39,600 nucleotides of DNA from Acidobacteriota bacterium (GTDB lineage: Bacteria; Acidobacteriota; Thermoanaerobaculia; UBA5066), in the NCBI GenBank assembly GCA_030278895.1, contig JARXKK010000016.1, forward strand, positions 1 to 39,600, given 5' to 3'. The position numbers were made by a program, and so were the translations under genes. Positions 7,166 to 15,394 of the stretch are shown in pieces; within the stretch, counting starts at the first letter, position 1, and every line of letters starts with the position of its first letter. The notes beneath the pieces were generated by a model. It searched no databases, was not told the origin of the DNA, and saw only the letters and a program-made list of their open reading frames with translations.

Positions 7166-9361
7166 TCACCACGCGACCGCGCTGAACCAGCGCGACAGGA
7201 TCCTGAATCCCTCTCCGAGGAGCGAGGCCCGCGGCCCCCTGATTTTCGCCACCCCCCCGAGCCCCGGCTTCAGGTCGCCGTCCGGGTTTTCGAAGCGCGC
7301 GACCGCCACGATGCGCCCGGGGGTCTCGGACGGACGGAGCGCGGAGGCGTCGTCGGACGCAGCCGGCCGGGACGCGGGAGCGATCGAGACGATCTCGCCG
7401 CGGAGGATGCGGAACGGGCGGCCGTGGAGCTGCATGGAGACCGGCGCTCCGACCGCGAGATCGGTCAGAAGGCGCTCCGAGACCGGAAACGCCGCCGAGA
7501 GCCGGCCCGTGTCGCCGACGGTCCCGAGAACGGTTCCGGCCGTGACCCATTTTCCGACGAGATCCTCCGCGCGCGCCGTCAGGAGGCGCCCCGCGATCGG
7601 ACTCGGGACGGCGAGGCGCCCCGCGCGCGCGGCGTCGAGAGCGAGGCCGGCCGCGGCCGCCCCTTCCCTCCGCTCGGCCCGGTAAACCTGTCCCGCGTCC
7701 CCGGCCCGGAGGCTTCTTCCCTTCTCGTCGGCGGCCCCCGCGTGGCGGGCCGAGAGAGTCGCGAGGTCGGCCGCGACGCCCGGGCTTTCGATCCGGAAGA
7801 GCGGTTGGCCCTTCCGGAGGATGTCCCCTTCCCGCGCGAGGACCTCGCGGACGGTACCGTCCTCCGGCGCTTCCACTTTCACCTGCCCGGCAGGCTCGAG
7901 GATGGCGTCCATCCGGATCGTCCTGCGGCCCCAGGGAACCGCGAGGATAAGGACGAGGCCGGCGGCGGCGGCGAGGAGCGGGAGGCGGGCGCGCGGCGAC
8001 ATGACGAGCTCCTTCTTGTCGAGGTAGAAGAGGCGGGAGATCCGCAGGACGAGGCGGACCCTCTTCCGGAAGAAGAAGTAGAGCGTGACGAGGAGGAGGA
8101 CGACGGCCAGATCCGGAACGACCTTCGCGTAGAGGTTGTCGAGGAGCTTCGCGATGAAGGCCATGATGAAGCCGATGTAGACGAGGGCGAGCGGCCCGTA
8201 GACGAGGAAGATCCTCTTCTTCCGCCGCGACACGACCGGCACCTCGACGTTCAGGCGGAGGACGTGGCGCTGGAAAAGGGCGCCGAGCCAGCGGAACGAC
8301 TCCTCGCGCAGCTCCGGAATCTCGGTGAGGCTGCAGAGGGCGTAGTACCCGTCGATCTTCACGAGGGGGTTGATGTTGAAGAAGACCGTCGACACCCCCG
8401 TGAACAGCATCGTCTTGTACGCCAGCTCGTGGAGCAGCGTGTCCGGGTAGCTCGCCACCCAGAGCACCGTCGCGATCGTGCAGAGAATCGCCTCGATGTA
8501 GATCCCCGCGACGGTCACGGTCAGCTTCTGCCACTTGTTCGGGAAGAGAAGCGAGTCCGTCGTGTCGCAGTAGAAGGCCGGCGTGAAGTAGAGGAGGGCG
8601 ATGCCCATGTCGTGGACCTCGCCCCCGTACATCTTCGTGGCGTAGCCGTGACCGAACTCGTGGATGCAGCCGATGCCGGTCAGGATGACCCAGAACTGGA
8701 CGAAGTCCCAGAACGGCTTCTTGAGGAACGAGTAGAGCTCGATCGTCTGGGCCCAGATCACGTCGAAGCGGGTCGCGAATACCGCGATCGTGAAGACGAA
8801 CGTGAGGCAGGCCACCGCGACGACCGGCGGACGCCAGAGCCAGCGGACGTACCGGAGCGTGCGGGTGAGGATGCGATCGGGGTCGAAGACCTTGAACAAC
8901 ATGAAAAGGACGTTGAATCCCTCGGCTCTCTCCTCGGCGGCCCGCTGCCTCAGGTTCTTGAACTTCGACAGGAGCTGAAGGTTCTTCTCCACGGCCGACT
9001 GCTCAAGGAGATCGATCTTCCGGAGCATTTCCTCGTAGTCGAGGACGAACGGCAACGCGATCGCGGCGCCCGGGATCCGGCGCCGGTACTCCTCGAGGAT
9101 CTCCGTTCGCGTCCGCGTCCCGTCGAAGAGCTCGATGAGACCCCACTCGCCGTCGTCGAACGTGTAGAACTTGTTCGCCTCCGGCTGCTTGACCACCCAC
9201 GTCACCTCGCCGACCTGCACCTGGCGCCGGATGACGAGATCCCCGCGGAGCCCCGGTCGGTCGAGCCGGACGCCGTGGCGGGCCTCGAGCGCTTCGGCGG
9301 CCCGCCCGCGGCGGGCGGCCGCGACATACCGCGAGGCCGGAGCCGGCGAAGCCGCGCTCAC
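7166..9361 (-). CDS. membrane M50 metallopeptidase with PqqD-like N-terminus and HlyD-like C-terminus
   Basis: 731 residues from GTG 9361, whose GTGA overlaps the stop of the upstream GAF-HlyD gene by four bases, a sign of translational coupling. Residues about 35-120 (TWVVKQPEANKFYTFDDGEW, then LFDGTRTRTEI) resemble the PqqD-like domain that often heads such proteins. Residues about 175-460 are the multi-pass M50 (site-2-protease-like) core: zinc motif HEFGH at 234-238 and the third-ligand region NPLVKIDGYY at 331-340 (Asp337). After one more membrane segment (LLAAAAGLVLILAVPW), a lipoyl-type biotinyl domain (EGDILRKGQPLFRIES) and an adaptor barrel run to the C-terminus. Related proteins accompany peptide or large-protein export. 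It probably cuts or hands over a substrate at the inner membrane and connects to the periplasm. Active-site residues are intact. Confidence 0.87.
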   Translation of the reverse strand: MSAASPAPASRYVAAARRGRAAEALEARHGVRLDRPGLRGDLVIRRQVQVGEVTWVVKQPEANKFYTFDDGEWGLIELFDGTRTRTEILEEYRRRIPGAAIALPFVLDYEEMLRKIDLLEQSAVEKNLQLLSKFKNLRQRAAEERAEGFNVLFMLFKVFDPDRILTRTLRYVRWLWRPPVVAVACLTFVFTIAVFATRFDVIWAQTIELYSFLKKPFWDFVQFWVILTGIGCIHEFGHGYATKMYGGEVHDMGIALLYFTPAFYCDTTDSLLFPNKWQKLTVTVAGIYIEAILCTIATVLWVASYPDTLLHELAYKTMLFTGVSTVFFNINPLVKIDGYYALCSLTEIPELREESFRWLGALFQRHVLRLNVEVPVVSRRKKRIFLVYGPLALVYIGFIMAFIAKLLDNLYAKVVPDLAVVLLLVTLYFFFRKRVRLVLRISRLFYLDKKELVMSPRARLPLLAAAAGLVLILAVPWGRRTIRMDAILEPAGQVKVEAPEDGTVREVLAREGDILRKGQPLFRIESPGVAADLATLSARHAGAADEKGRSLRAGDAGQVYRAERREGAAAAGLALDAARAGRLAVPSPIAGRLLTARAEDLVGKWVTAGTVLGTVGDTGRLSAAFPVSERLLTDLAVGAPVSMQLHGRPFRILRGEIVSIAPASRPAASDDASALRPSETPGRIVAVARFENPDGDLKPGLGGVAKIRGPRASLLGEGFRILSRWFSAVAW

Positions 9362-11772
9362 GGCAGGAGAGGCCAGAGCCGCGTCCAGAACCAGCGCGCC
9401 GGCCTTCGGAGGAGGACGCGCAGGAGCCGCTGGGTTCCGGTCGACACCTTCCCTTTCCCAAGCATGCCGGGTCGCAGGAGCCCCTCCGCGTTTTCGACCC
9501 GCGCCTCGGCGATGACGAAGCGCTCCTCGCCCTCCTCGCGGACCGCCGCGCCCAGGTGCTCGACGGTCCCGGGAAACGTCCGGTACGGATAGGAGTTCAC
9601 CTTGACGTCGACTCGCTGGCCCGCCGCGAGAAGAGAAGCCTCGCGTTCGGGAACCGCCACTTCCACGAGGACGGCGGACGTTCCGGCGAGAACAGCGAAC
9701 TCGGCGCCGGCCGGGAGGAGCTGTCCGATGCGCTCCTCGAGCCGGGGCGTCAGGATGAATCCCGCCTCGGGCGCGCGGAGCCGCGTCCTCTCGAGCTTCT
9801 CCTCGGCAAGAGCCGCCCGCGCGCGCATCTCGTCCTTCTGCGCGGCCGCCCGAAAAAGGGCGGGGGCGTTCCCCTCGGCGCGGTGGCGGGACACCTCGGC
9901 CTCGGCGATCTGTTCGGCCGCGTGCGCCTCCGCTGCCGCGGCGCGGTAGGCGTCGTCGCGCAGAGTCGCGACGACGGCCCCGGCGGCGACGGCATCCCCT
10001 TCGCGATGCCCTACGCTCTCGACGACGCCTTCGACGGATGCCGTCACGGCGATCCGCCGGCCCGGCACGATGCGCGCGGGCCCGGCGACCCGGACGTTCC
10101 ACGGCAGCACGGCGAAAAGAACCAGGGCCGCCGCGCTCCCGAGCACCCACCGGCGCCCGCGAGTTCCGGACTGATCCCGCAGCTTCCGGGTCCTCGCCGC
10201 GAGAGGCCGGAGGAAACCCGGGAGGGGAACCTGCTGGTAGAGCTGGGCGTTGCGGACGGCCACGGTGGCCTGGTTGACGAGGATCTGGAGAAGATCCCGG
10301 GTATCCGATTCGAACTCGAGGGGCTCCGTCGATTCGAATCCGAGGACCCCGAGCCTTCCCTCGTCGTCCTCGAGCAGGACTCCGTAAAACGCGTTGCGGC
10401 CGCTCTCGTCGAAGAACGCGCGGAACTTCTCCTCGGTCTCCGGCCGGTCGGTCGCGATCGAGCCGTCCTCGCGGCGGGTCACGGCGACGTCGGCGCCTCC
10501 GAAGAAGACCCACTCGAGAAGCGCCTCGCTCCGTTTGACTGAGGCGTCCTGGCGGTCCACCTCCGCGGCCCCGGACACCGCCCCGATCCGGAGTGATCCC
10601 CGCTGAAGGATCGCGAGCGCGCAACGGTCGTAGCGAATCAGAGCCGACGTCGCGTTGACGATCGTCCGCATGACCTTGTCGAGATCGAGCGTCGACGTGA
10701 TCTCGCGGCTCACCGCGAGAAGAGCGTCGAGCTCCTGAACCTTCTTCTCGGCCTCGTATTGGCGGGCATTCCGCAGCGCCGCGACGGCCTGCCGCGCGAC
10801 GTCGACGAGGAGTTCCTCGTCACCCTCCGTGAACTCCTGGCGGCGTCCGCGCTTGTTGACCACGACGAGAACGCCGACCGGAACGTCGTCCTCGACGAGC
10901 GGCACGGCCAGCACGGAGCGCGCCTCGTACGACGGGTCGGCAGCCCGGACGGGGTCGTCGTCCCGGAGATCGTTTCTCCTCAGGATCGCGCGGTCCGCGA
11001 GAACGTCGCCGACGATGGGCCCGCCGACGGATTCGGGCGGGTTCACGACGTCGTAGTTTCCGTTGACGGCCGTAGCGGCGAGAGACACCTCGCCGGCCAC
11101 GCTGTCGAGAAGCCACAACGACGCCGTCTCGGCGACCGCGAAGTCCGCGGCTTTCCGGGCAACGAGAGCCGACAGGTCCCCGAGGTCGATCGTCGAGCCG
11201 AACGCCTTCGCGACGTCGAACAGGCTCGTCAGACGCTCGATCGCGAGGAGGTGTCCGGCCGTCTTGCGCTCCGCGAGCTGCGCGCGGTCGAGGGCCGCGG
11301 CCGCGTCGGGCAGGAACGCTTCGAGACGCGCGAGGCGGTCGCCCGAAGGCTCTTGCCGGAAGGAGAGAGCGGCCACGCCCGCCACGCCCTTGTCGACGAG
11401 AAGCGGAGAGACGAGGACGGATCCGGGCCCCCCGGGGAGCAGGAATACGAGGGGATCCGCGAGCGCGGCCGCGTCGTCGCGGCGCATCATCCGCGGGGCG
11501 CGGCTGCGGGCGGCTTCCCGGGCGGCACCCGCGTCCCGCGGGACGACGCGGCGGAGACTCTTCGTCGCGCCTTCTCCGGCGGCGCCGAGGGCGATCCACC
11601 CGCCCGAGGGTGCGTCGACGCAGAAGACCAGCGCCGCGTCCGCTCCGGAGAGCCGCGCGCACCAGCGCGCGGCCCACGCGGCCTTCTGGGCGACGGTCTC
11701 GCAACGCGCGAGCTCCGCGAGAGCGCCGGATTCGGCCTCGGCGGCCCGCCCCGTTCTTTCGACGTCACCCAT
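9358..11772 (-). CDS. triple GAF domain protein fused through a membrane helix to an HlyD adaptor
   Basis: 804 residues from ATG 11772. Three GAF-like units occupy about residues 20-170, 185-340 and 350-515; the second and third have the clearest signatures (VLAVPLVEDDVPVGVLVVVNK; LGVLGFES). A single membrane helix follows (about 542-559, GSAAALVLFAVLPW), then an HlyD-type region: half lipoyl (VEGVVESVGHREGDAVAAG), a helical hairpin, second lipoyl half and a barrel ending in LRPGMLGKGKVS. The layout predicts cytoplasmic sensing coupled to a periplasmic adaptor in one chain. It lies between the STAS gene (31-base gap) and the M50 gene (four-base overlap), so the three form one operon. GAF ligands are unknown; typical ones are cyclic nucleotides or small metabolites. 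Confidence 0.87.
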   Translation of the reverse strand: MGDVERTGRAAEAESGALAELARCETVAQKAAWAARWCARLSGADAALVFCVDAPSGGWIALGAAGEGATKSLRRVVPRDAGAAREAARSRAPRMMRRDDAAALADPLVFLLPGGPGSVLVSPLLVDKGVAGVAALSFRQEPSGDRLARLEAFLPDAAAALDRAQLAERKTAGHLLAIERLTSLFDVAKAFGSTIDLGDLSALVARKAADFAVAETASLWLLDSVAGEVSLAATAVNGNYDVVNPPESVGGPIVGDVLADRAILRRNDLRDDDPVRAADPSYEARSVLAVPLVEDDVPVGVLVVVNKRGRRQEFTEGDEELLVDVARQAVAALRNARQYEAEKKVQELDALLAVSREITSTLDLDKVMRTIVNATSALIRYDRCALAILQRGSLRIGAVSGAAEVDRQDASVKRSEALLEWVFFGGADVAVTRREDGSIATDRPETEEKFRAFFDESGRNAFYGVLLEDDEGRLGVLGFESTEPLEFESDTRDLLQILVNQATVAVRNAQLYQQVPLPGFLRPLAARTRKLRDQSGTRGRRWVLGSAAALVLFAVLPWNVRVAGPARIVPGRRIAVTASVEGVVESVGHREGDAVAAGAVVATLRDDAYRAAAAEAHAAEQIAEAEVSRHRAEGNAPALFRAAAQKDEMRARAALAEEKLERTRLRAPEAGFILTPRLEERIGQLLPAGAEFAVLAGTSAVLVEVAVPEREASLLAAGQRVDVKVNSYPYRTFPGTVEHLGAAVREEGEERFVIAEARVENAEGLLRPGMLGKGKVSTGTQRLLRVLLRRPARWFWTRLWPLLP

Positions 11773-11803
11773 GTGCCCCGCTGCCGGCGCCGGAGCGCCG
11801 TGA

Positions 11804-12139
11804 CTAGAAGCTCGAGACGGCCTGGTCGCGCTCTTCGAACAGCTCGAAAACGGAGTCCAGCTTCGTCAGCTCGAGGAGCTTCCGCAGAGACGAGGGGACA
11901 CCCAGGAGCTTCGTCCCCCCTCCTTCGTGCTGCGACGTCGTGAGCGCTCGCACGAGAGCGCCGAGACCGGACGAATCGACGTATCGCAGCGCGCCGCAGT
12001 CCACGACGAGCTGCACCTTGCCCTCCTCGAGAAGGCGGCTCACGGTCTTCTTGAAGGCCGCTTCCGCGTCGCCGATGACCAGATCGCCCGAAAGCGTGAC
12101 GACAGTGACGCTTCCGTCTTCGTAGACCGCGAGTTCCAT
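11804..12139 (-). CDS. STAS-domain anti-sigma-factor antagonist
   Basis: 111 residues from ATG 12139. It is a single STAS domain like SpoIIAA/RsbV. The conserved motif RYVDSSGLGALV contains the candidate phospho-acceptor Ser56. Such proteins are switched by serine kinases and phosphatases and bind anti-sigma factors or other partners. No anti-sigma kinase gene is nearby, and the gene heads the operon with the GAF-HlyD and M50-HlyD proteins. It may therefore control that complex directly (inference). The start is chosen because the STAS fold begins at MELAVYEDG; a longer frame to 12418 would cross the hydrolase relic and is not supported. No clear Shine-Dalgarno precedes the ATG. Confidence 0.88.
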   Translation of the reverse strand: MELAVYEDGSVTVVTLSGDLVIGDAEAAFKKTVSRLLEEGKVQLVVDCGALRYVDSSGLGALVRALTTSQHEGGGTKLLGVPSSLRKLLELTKLDSVFELFEERDQAVSSF

Positions 12140-12207
12140 TGGTTTTGTGGGTGGAAGGATGTCAGAAGGGCGCAGCGAAAGCCAGCACCCGCCGCCCGCC
12201 GCCTCGT

Positions 12208-12300
12208 TTTCGAGCGCACGAGGAGCTCGGTGAGGTACGTCTCCCAGAGATCCGGCCAGGCGTGGGTCTCGGCCTCGATTCGCGCGACGTGCTCGGGAAC
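12208..12300 (-). pseudogene. relic of the 3' end of a second MetX-like hydrolase gene
   Basis: Read leftward from 12300, 31 codons give VPEHVARIEAE, then THAWPDLWETYLTELLVRSK. This matches the last residues of the intact hydrolase at 12729-13802 (THTWPDLWKTYLSELLVRSK), with similar DNA. The reading frame is closed by a stop 12 codons further upstream and does not end in a stop after the last matching residue. It looks like what remains of a duplicated or deleted neighbour gene, just upstream of the STAS gene. Confidence 0.75.
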
Positions 12301-12308
12301 CTGAAATC

Positions 12309-12324
12309 TGGCAAGCCGCTTGCA
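12309..12324 (+). promoter_or_regulatory. sigma-54-type promoter abutting the WXXGXW gene
   Basis: TGGCAAGCCGCTTGCA fits the -24/-12 consensus with exact spacing. The predicted transcript start is at about 12335, next to the ATG at 12336, so the mRNA would be leaderless. The core is also a 13-base palindrome (GCAAGC-C-GCTTGC, 12311-12323), so it could instead be a repressor site or coincidence. Confidence 0.5.
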
Positions 12325-12335
12325 CGAAGCGGGTC

Positions 12336-12704
12336 ATGAGAAAAAATACACTCACCCTCTCGGCCGCTCTTCTCGTCCTTTCGGCAGCACTCGGGGGCGC
12401 CGCAGTGGCGCAGCCCATTCCGCCGCCGCCGCCCGGGATGCCGGACCTTCACGTCCGCATCGTTCCGAGCGGCCCCCCTAGCGAACGTCATCGCGACGTG
12501 GTGATCGCCCGCCCCGGCCCGCACCACGTGTGGGTCAAGGGAGGCTGGCAGCACAACGGTGAGAGCTGGGCCTGGAACGAAGGTCGCTGGCTCGAGCCCC
12601 CGCGCTCGCATGCCCGCTGGGTCGCGCCCCGCTACAAGAGCGTTCGGGGCGGCTACCAGTACATCCCCGGCCACTGGTCCCACGAGCGCGTCATCTATAA
12701 CTGA
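12336..12704 (+). CDS. secreted WXXGXW-repeat (YXWGXW) protein
   Basis: 122 residues. A clear signal peptide (MRKNTLTLSAALLVLSAALGGAAVAQ) is followed by a proline stretch (PIPPPPPG) and a Trp-rich region with repeated W-x-x-G-x-W-like units: WVKGGW, WAWNEGRW, YIPGHW. This is the pattern of the small YXWGXW/BcpO-related secreted proteins, whose biochemical role is not established; they often lie near surface-polymer or stress genes. No Shine-Dalgarno precedes the ATG, and a sigma-54-like site ends 12 bases upstream. The next gene converges on it from the right, 24 bases away. Confidence 0.82.
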   Translation: MRKNTLTLSAALLVLSAALGGAAVAQPIPPPPPGMPDLHVRIVPSGPPSERHRDVVIARPGPHHVWVKGGWQHNGESWAWNEGRWLEPPRSHARWVAPRYKSVRGGYQYIPGHWSHERVIYN

Positions 12705-12728
12705 CCCTCCGGGGACGAAAGGCACGCC

Positions 12729-13802
12729 TTACCTCTTCGAGCGAACGAGAAGCTCGGAGAGGTAAGTTTTCCAGAGGTCCGGCCACGTGTGCGTCTGGTG
12801 GCCGCGCGTCTTCTCGGACAGCGGGAAGACGACCGTCTGCCCGCCCTTCACGCGGGCGACGCCCTTCTCGAGGATCCCGAGCTCCGGCGGGTTGATCGCG
12901 TCGTCCGCGAAGTTGATCGCGAGAAGGGGCGCTTTGATCTTCTCGAGGCCGAGCCACGGATCGTAGTCGCGCGACGCATCGAGCGCCCAGAGGAGGTCGT
13001 TCGCGTCCATCTTCGCGAGCCGCTCCGCCATGTACTTCTCGACCGCGGCGTCGGCGGCGGCACGGTCGGGCGCCAGCTGCATCCAGCCGAGCGGGCTGCC
13101 CGAGACCGTCAGGAGGAGCGAGAGCGCGCCGCGGAGGCCCGGCAGCTGCGCCGTGTAGTCGCCGCCCTTCCATTCGGGATCCCCGCGGATGAGGTCCATC
13201 GCCATCTTCCGCCACATGCGGTTCCGGCCCGCGATGGGCGCCGGAAGGCTCGCGAGAGGCAGAAGGGCATCCATGAAGGCGGGGTGCGTTTCACCCCACA
13301 CCCAGGCGTGCATCCCGCCCATCGAGGTTCCGATCACGAGCCGCAGATGGTCGACGCCGAGGAACTCCGTCAGGAGCCGGTACTGGGCCTTCACCATGTC
13401 GTCGTACGTGTAGCGCGGAAACTTCGCCTTCAGGCCGTCGCTCGGCTTCGACGACGCGCCGTGGCCGATCCCGTCCGGAATCACGATGTAATACCGCGAC
13501 GCGTCGAGCGGCTGGCCCGGTCCGAAGAGAACGCCCGCGAAATGCGGGCCGAGGAACTGCTCGGACGAGCCGCCCGTCCCGTGCAGGACGAGGACGGCGT
13601 TCGTGGTGCGCCCGCGACCGTCGTCGAGCTTCCGCCCGATCGTGACGTAGTGCATCTTCAGCTCGGCAAGCGACTCGCCGCTCGCGAACCGGAAGTCCCG
13701 GATGACGGCGTCGCCCGGCACCCGGGGTTGGGGCACGATCTGGGCGGCGGCCGAGGGCGCCGAAAGAAGGCCGAAGGCCGCGGCGAGCGCGAGTGTCTTC
13801 AT
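12729..13802 (-). CDS. secreted alpha/beta hydrolase, homoserine O-acetyltransferase (MetX)-like
   Basis: 357 residues with a signal peptide (LALAAAFGLLSAPSAAAQ). The alpha/beta-hydrolase core has the oxyanion HGTGGSS segment, nucleophile Ser in GTSMGGMHAW, acid Asp in NFADDAINPPE and catalytic His in THTWPDLW near the end. The GTSMGGMHAW context is that of the MetX/acetyltransferase-like subfamily. The signal peptide makes homoserine acetylation unlikely, so it is better read as a periplasmic hydrolase or esterase of unknown substrate. A relic of a sister gene lies about 430 bases away at 12208-12300. A TCTAAT hexamer six bases before the ATG suggests a leaderless transcript. Confidence 0.88.
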   Translation of the reverse strand: MKTLALAAAFGLLSAPSAAAQIVPQPRVPGDAVIRDFRFASGESLAELKMHYVTIGRKLDDGRGRTTNAVLVLHGTGGSSEQFLGPHFAGVLFGPGQPLDASRYYIVIPDGIGHGASSKPSDGLKAKFPRYTYDDMVKAQYRLLTEFLGVDHLRLVIGTSMGGMHAWVWGETHPAFMDALLPLASLPAPIAGRNRMWRKMAMDLIRGDPEWKGGDYTAQLPGLRGALSLLLTVSGSPLGWMQLAPDRAAADAAVEKYMAERLAKMDANDLLWALDASRDYDPWLGLEKIKAPLLAINFADDAINPPELGILEKGVARVKGGQTVVFPLSEKTRGHQTHTWPDLWKTYLSELLVRSKR

Positions 13803-13808
13803 GCGCCC

Positions 13809-13814
13809 ATTAGA
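13809..13814 (-). promoter_or_regulatory. possible -10 element of a leaderless promoter for the MetX-like gene
   Basis: TCTAAT on the minus strand (five of six matches to TATAAT) ends six bases before the ATG at 13802. There is no Shine-Dalgarno between them. Confidence 0.4.
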
Positions 13815-13858
13815 TCGTGACTCGCGCCCTCTGACACAATCAGGGCGTTCCTCGAACC

Positions 13859-15292
13859 ATGCATGCGACGGTCTCTCTTCCCGTCTGGGCGTTTGCCATC
13901 CTCGCGTTACTCGCGGGTTGGGCGGTCGTCGACCGGCTTCTCCGGCCCGCGATGCGCGCCGTGCTCCGCCGCCGCGCGAACCGCGTCATCGACGAGCTGA
14001 ATGCGCGACTGCCCGTCCGCCTCCCGCCCTTCAAGATGACGAAGCGCGAGGTTCTCGTGGACCAGCTCCGCTTCGACCTGAAGGTCCTCGAGGCCGCCGA
14101 CGCGTTCGCGAAGGAGTCGGGGCTCTCCCGCGACGAAGTGCAGAAACGCGTCGACCGGGATGCGCGGGAAATCGTCCCCGCCTTCAATGCGTGGGTCTAC
14201 TTTCGCGCCGGCTACGCGATCGCGCGCGCCGTAGCGCGGTCGCTCTACCGCGTGCGCCTCGGCACGGCGGACGACGCCGGCCTCCGCGCGATCCCCGAGG
14301 GCTCGACGGTCGTCTTCGTCATGAACCACCGGAGCAACATGGACTACTTCCTTCTCTCGTACCTCGCGGCCGAAAAGACCGCTCTCAGCTACGCGGTCGG
14401 CGAGTGGGCGCGGATCTGGCCCGTCCAGGGATTCCTGCGGGCGACCGGCGCGTACTTCGTGCGGCGTGACTCGAAGGACCCTCTCTACCGGCGCGTCCTC
14501 GAGCGGTGGGTCGCGATGGCCACCGCGAACGGCGTGCCTCAGGCCGTGTACCCCGAGGGCGGCCTCTCGAAGGACGGCGCGCTCCGCCCCCCGAAGCTCG
14601 GCCTCCTCGATTACATGCTCCGCGGCTTCGACCCGAAGGGCCCGCGCGACCTCGTCTTCATCCCCGTCGGCGTCAACTACGACCGCGTCCTCGAGGACCG
14701 CACGCTCCTCCTCGACCGCTCCCCGGCCCAGGGGAAAGCCTCCGCGGCGGACACCCTCGCCGAGACCCTGCGCTTTCTCCTGCGCAACGCGCGCCTCCTG
14801 TTCGCGAACGAATGGCACCGATTCGGATATGCATGCGTGAGTTTCGGGTCGCCGGTCTCGACGCGGGACTGGCTCGCGAGAAAGACCCTCGATCTGGGGA
14901 CCGCGTCCCGCGAGGCCCGTTTCGCGGCTGTCGAGGACCTCGCGAACGACCTCATGGCGCGGATCGCGCGCGTGATTCCCGTCCTCCCCGTCTCGCTCGT
15001 CGCAAGCGTCCTCGTCGACGCCCCCGAGCGGGCGTGGAGCGAGCTCGAGCTGAAGTCCGAGGTCCTGACGCGTTGGCGCGCGCTCGAGGCGGACGGCGCC
15101 TACGTTTACGTCCCGCGCGGCGACCAGGACTACGCCGTGTCCGTCGGCCTCAGGATGCTGTCGCTCCGGCACCTCGTCGTGTCCGAGAACGGCGTCCACC
15201 GCCCCGTCCCGAAGGAACTCCCGCTTCTGCGCTACTACGCGAACGCGATCGCTCCGATGACACGAGTGACGAAATCTAGATCTCTTACGTGA
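13859..15292 (+). CDS. PlsB-like glycerol-3-phosphate / lysophospholipid acyltransferase
   Basis: 477 residues from ATG 13859. An N-terminal membrane helix (SLPVWAFAILALLAGWAVV) precedes an acyltransferase domain. Block I is NHRSNMDYF (His157, Asp162, the HX4D motif), followed by FVRRDSKDPLYRR and block III VYPEGGLSKDGAL. Block IV-like VFIPVGVNYDRV comes next. These blocks and the length fit the PlsB/GPAT group rather than the shorter PlsC group. It should acylate glycerol-3-phosphate or a related acceptor at the inner face of the cytoplasmic membrane in phospholipid synthesis. The C-terminal 170 residues, after the active site, resemble the helical tail of PlsB. It stands alone, divergent from the hydrolase. 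Confidence 0.86.
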   Translation: MHATVSLPVWAFAILALLAGWAVVDRLLRPAMRAVLRRRANRVIDELNARLPVRLPPFKMTKREVLVDQLRFDLKVLEAADAFAKESGLSRDEVQKRVDRDAREIVPAFNAWVYFRAGYAIARAVARSLYRVRLGTADDAGLRAIPEGSTVVFVMNHRSNMDYFLLSYLAAEKTALSYAVGEWARIWPVQGFLRATGAYFVRRDSKDPLYRRVLERWVAMATANGVPQAVYPEGGLSKDGALRPPKLGLLDYMLRGFDPKGPRDLVFIPVGVNYDRVLEDRTLLLDRSPAQGKASAADTLAETLRFLLRNARLLFANEWHRFGYACVSFGSPVSTRDWLARKTLDLGTASREARFAAVEDLANDLMARIARVIPVLPVSLVASVLVDAPERAWSELELKSEVLTRWRALEADGAYVYVPRGDQDYAVSVGLRMLSLRHLVVSENGVHRPVPKELPLLRYYANAIAPMTRVTKSRSLT

Positions 15293-15394
15293 CTGTCGAA
15301 TATTCGCGGGACCGTTGACCGGGACCTGCGACGTGTCGCAAAGTAGTCATCGACCGTCCAACCTACGTTTTTCGTTCTCTCGAGAGGAGATCCC

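Noticed and set aside
6794-9592. Open frame of 932 codons on the plus strand across the M50 gene
   Set aside because: Composition is Arg/Asp/Glu-rich noise typical of the frame opposite a G+C-rich gene; the minus strand carries a clear M50 peptidase with catalytic motifs.
9362-10624. Upstream extension of the M50 frame into the GAF-HlyD gene
   Set aside because: The extension is Arg/Gly/Pro-rich and overlaps a clear HlyD domain in another frame; GTG 9361 overlapping the stop of the upstream gene is the better start.
12140-12418. Longer start for the STAS protein (204 codons)
   Set aside because: The added part is not STAS-like and runs across the hydrolase relic in another frame and across the WXXGXW gene start.
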